From Acidobacteriota bacterium (lineage in GTDB: Bacteria; Acidobacteriota; Terriglobia; Bryobacterales; Bryobacteraceae): a stretch of DNA of 64,000 nucleotides. The stretch's first letter is position 1. Every line of letters begins with the position of its first letter. Of this stretch, positions 63,717 to 64,000 are shown piece after piece. The position numbers were made by a program, and so were the translations under genes. A model generated the notes under the pieces. It was not told the origin of the DNA, made no database searches, and saw nothing but the letters and a program-made list of their open reading frames with translations. Where the stretch lies: assembly GCA_026394075.1 (NCBI GenBank), contig JAPKYX010000085.1, positions 1 to 64,000 of the forward strand, in the 5' to 3' direction.

Positions 63717-64000
63717 TCAGGGCACCACCGGCATGTTGTAGGCAAAGCTCAACTGCAGCCGGATCTGGTCGCCCTTGAACTCGGCGGGCAGCGGCGGAAA
63801 TGGGTTCGAGGCGCTGATGCCCGCCACCGCGGCCCGATCCAGGGCATCAACGCCCGACGGGGTGGAGATCACCAGCTTGGGCACGCGCCCTTCTCGGGCG
63901 ATCGCAAACTGGATCAGCACCCGGCCGCGTTGTCCAAAGCGTGCGCTCTCCGGCAGCACCGCAAACCAGTTGCGTCGCACGGCGGCCAGCACGCGGATCA
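63717..64000 (-). CDS. TonB C-terminal domain protein (cut by window edge)
   Basis: About 94 residues of the C-terminus are seen: WFAVLPESARFGQRGRVLIQ, FAIAREGRVPKLVISTPSGV, ALDRAAVAGISASNPFPPLP, then KGDQIRLQLSFAYNMPVVP. This is a TonB/energy-transducer C-terminal fold. The N-terminal part with its membrane anchor and proline-rich span lies outside the window. Confidence 0.8.
   Translation of the reverse strand, partial: IRVLAAVRRNWFAVLPESARFGQRGRVLIQFAIAREGRVPKLVISTPSGVDALDRAAVAGISASNPFPPLPAEFKGDQIRLQLSFAYNMPVVP

Overview
The window looks like a chromosomal segment from an acidobacterium of the Solibacter/Bryobacter type (Acidobacteriota, Bryobacterales). This is an inference from gene content. 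Pointers are an ADOP-type FtsX/MacB permease preceded by a PadR regulator, several secreted beta-propeller proteins (BNR/sortilin-like, PQQ-like, YVTN), an ECF sigma factor coupled to a Ser/Thr kinase with a TolB-like propeller, a PEP-CTERM protein, ThuA, Tat-exported Gfo/Idh and enolase-superfamily proteins, and generally high-GC coding sequence.

Region 1-5.9 kb is the replication-origin neighbourhood. dnaA, dnaN and gyrB all run leftwards, with no recF between dnaN and gyrB. DnaA-box-like sites cluster both between dnaN and dnaA and upstream of dnaA, and a tRNA-Gly(GCC) gene with its own promoter closes the region. A truncated XRE regulator with a strongly palindromic promoter lies at the left edge.

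From 5.9 to 25.8 kb come DinB proteins, a MerR/GyrI regulator, a MerR-TPR fusion, feoAB, an MFS transporter, an HNH nuclease pair, a large BNR propeller protein, trxB, DoxX, a BrnT/BrnA toxin-antitoxin pair, the PadR-ADOP pair, two convergent helix-hairpin-helix/cytochrome c proteins and an amidohydrolase operon. From 26 to 34 kb come a PQQ sugar dehydrogenase, a PEP-CTERM protein, an enolase-superfamily gene, an acyl carrier protein with its ketosynthase, MazEF, ThuA, an SDR and infA.

The 34-39 kb stretch is accessory in character. It holds a lone Clp-type AAA+ ATPase, VapBC, a lower-GC 425-residue protein with PIN-like acidic motifs, a decayed BrnA fragment and a membrane-tailed JAMM-like protein. 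After rsmI, an ArsR regulator stands divergent from a three-gene type I secretion operon (ABC, adaptor, TolC). Then come enoyl-CoA hydratase, a convergent HicB/HicA pair, the ECF sigma/kinase pair, PQQ-propeller genes, a GDSL-like protein without its catalytic residues, a BvgS-like hybrid kinase, a cytochrome peroxidase/cupredoxin/YVTN operon, asparaginase and a partial TonB.

Four genes are interrupted: in-frame TGA at 9440-9442 and 47366-47368, a frameshift near 18885, and a segment at 28628-28654 that matches Illumina adapter sequence and sits inside an enolase-superfamily gene. The last is almost certainly an assembly artefact and lowers trust in the other three interruptions. The most interesting biological candidates are the PIN-like protein and its toxin-antitoxin surroundings, the HhH-cytochrome fusions, the JAMM-like membrane protein, the catalytically dead GDSL protein and the convergent HicB/HicA pair.
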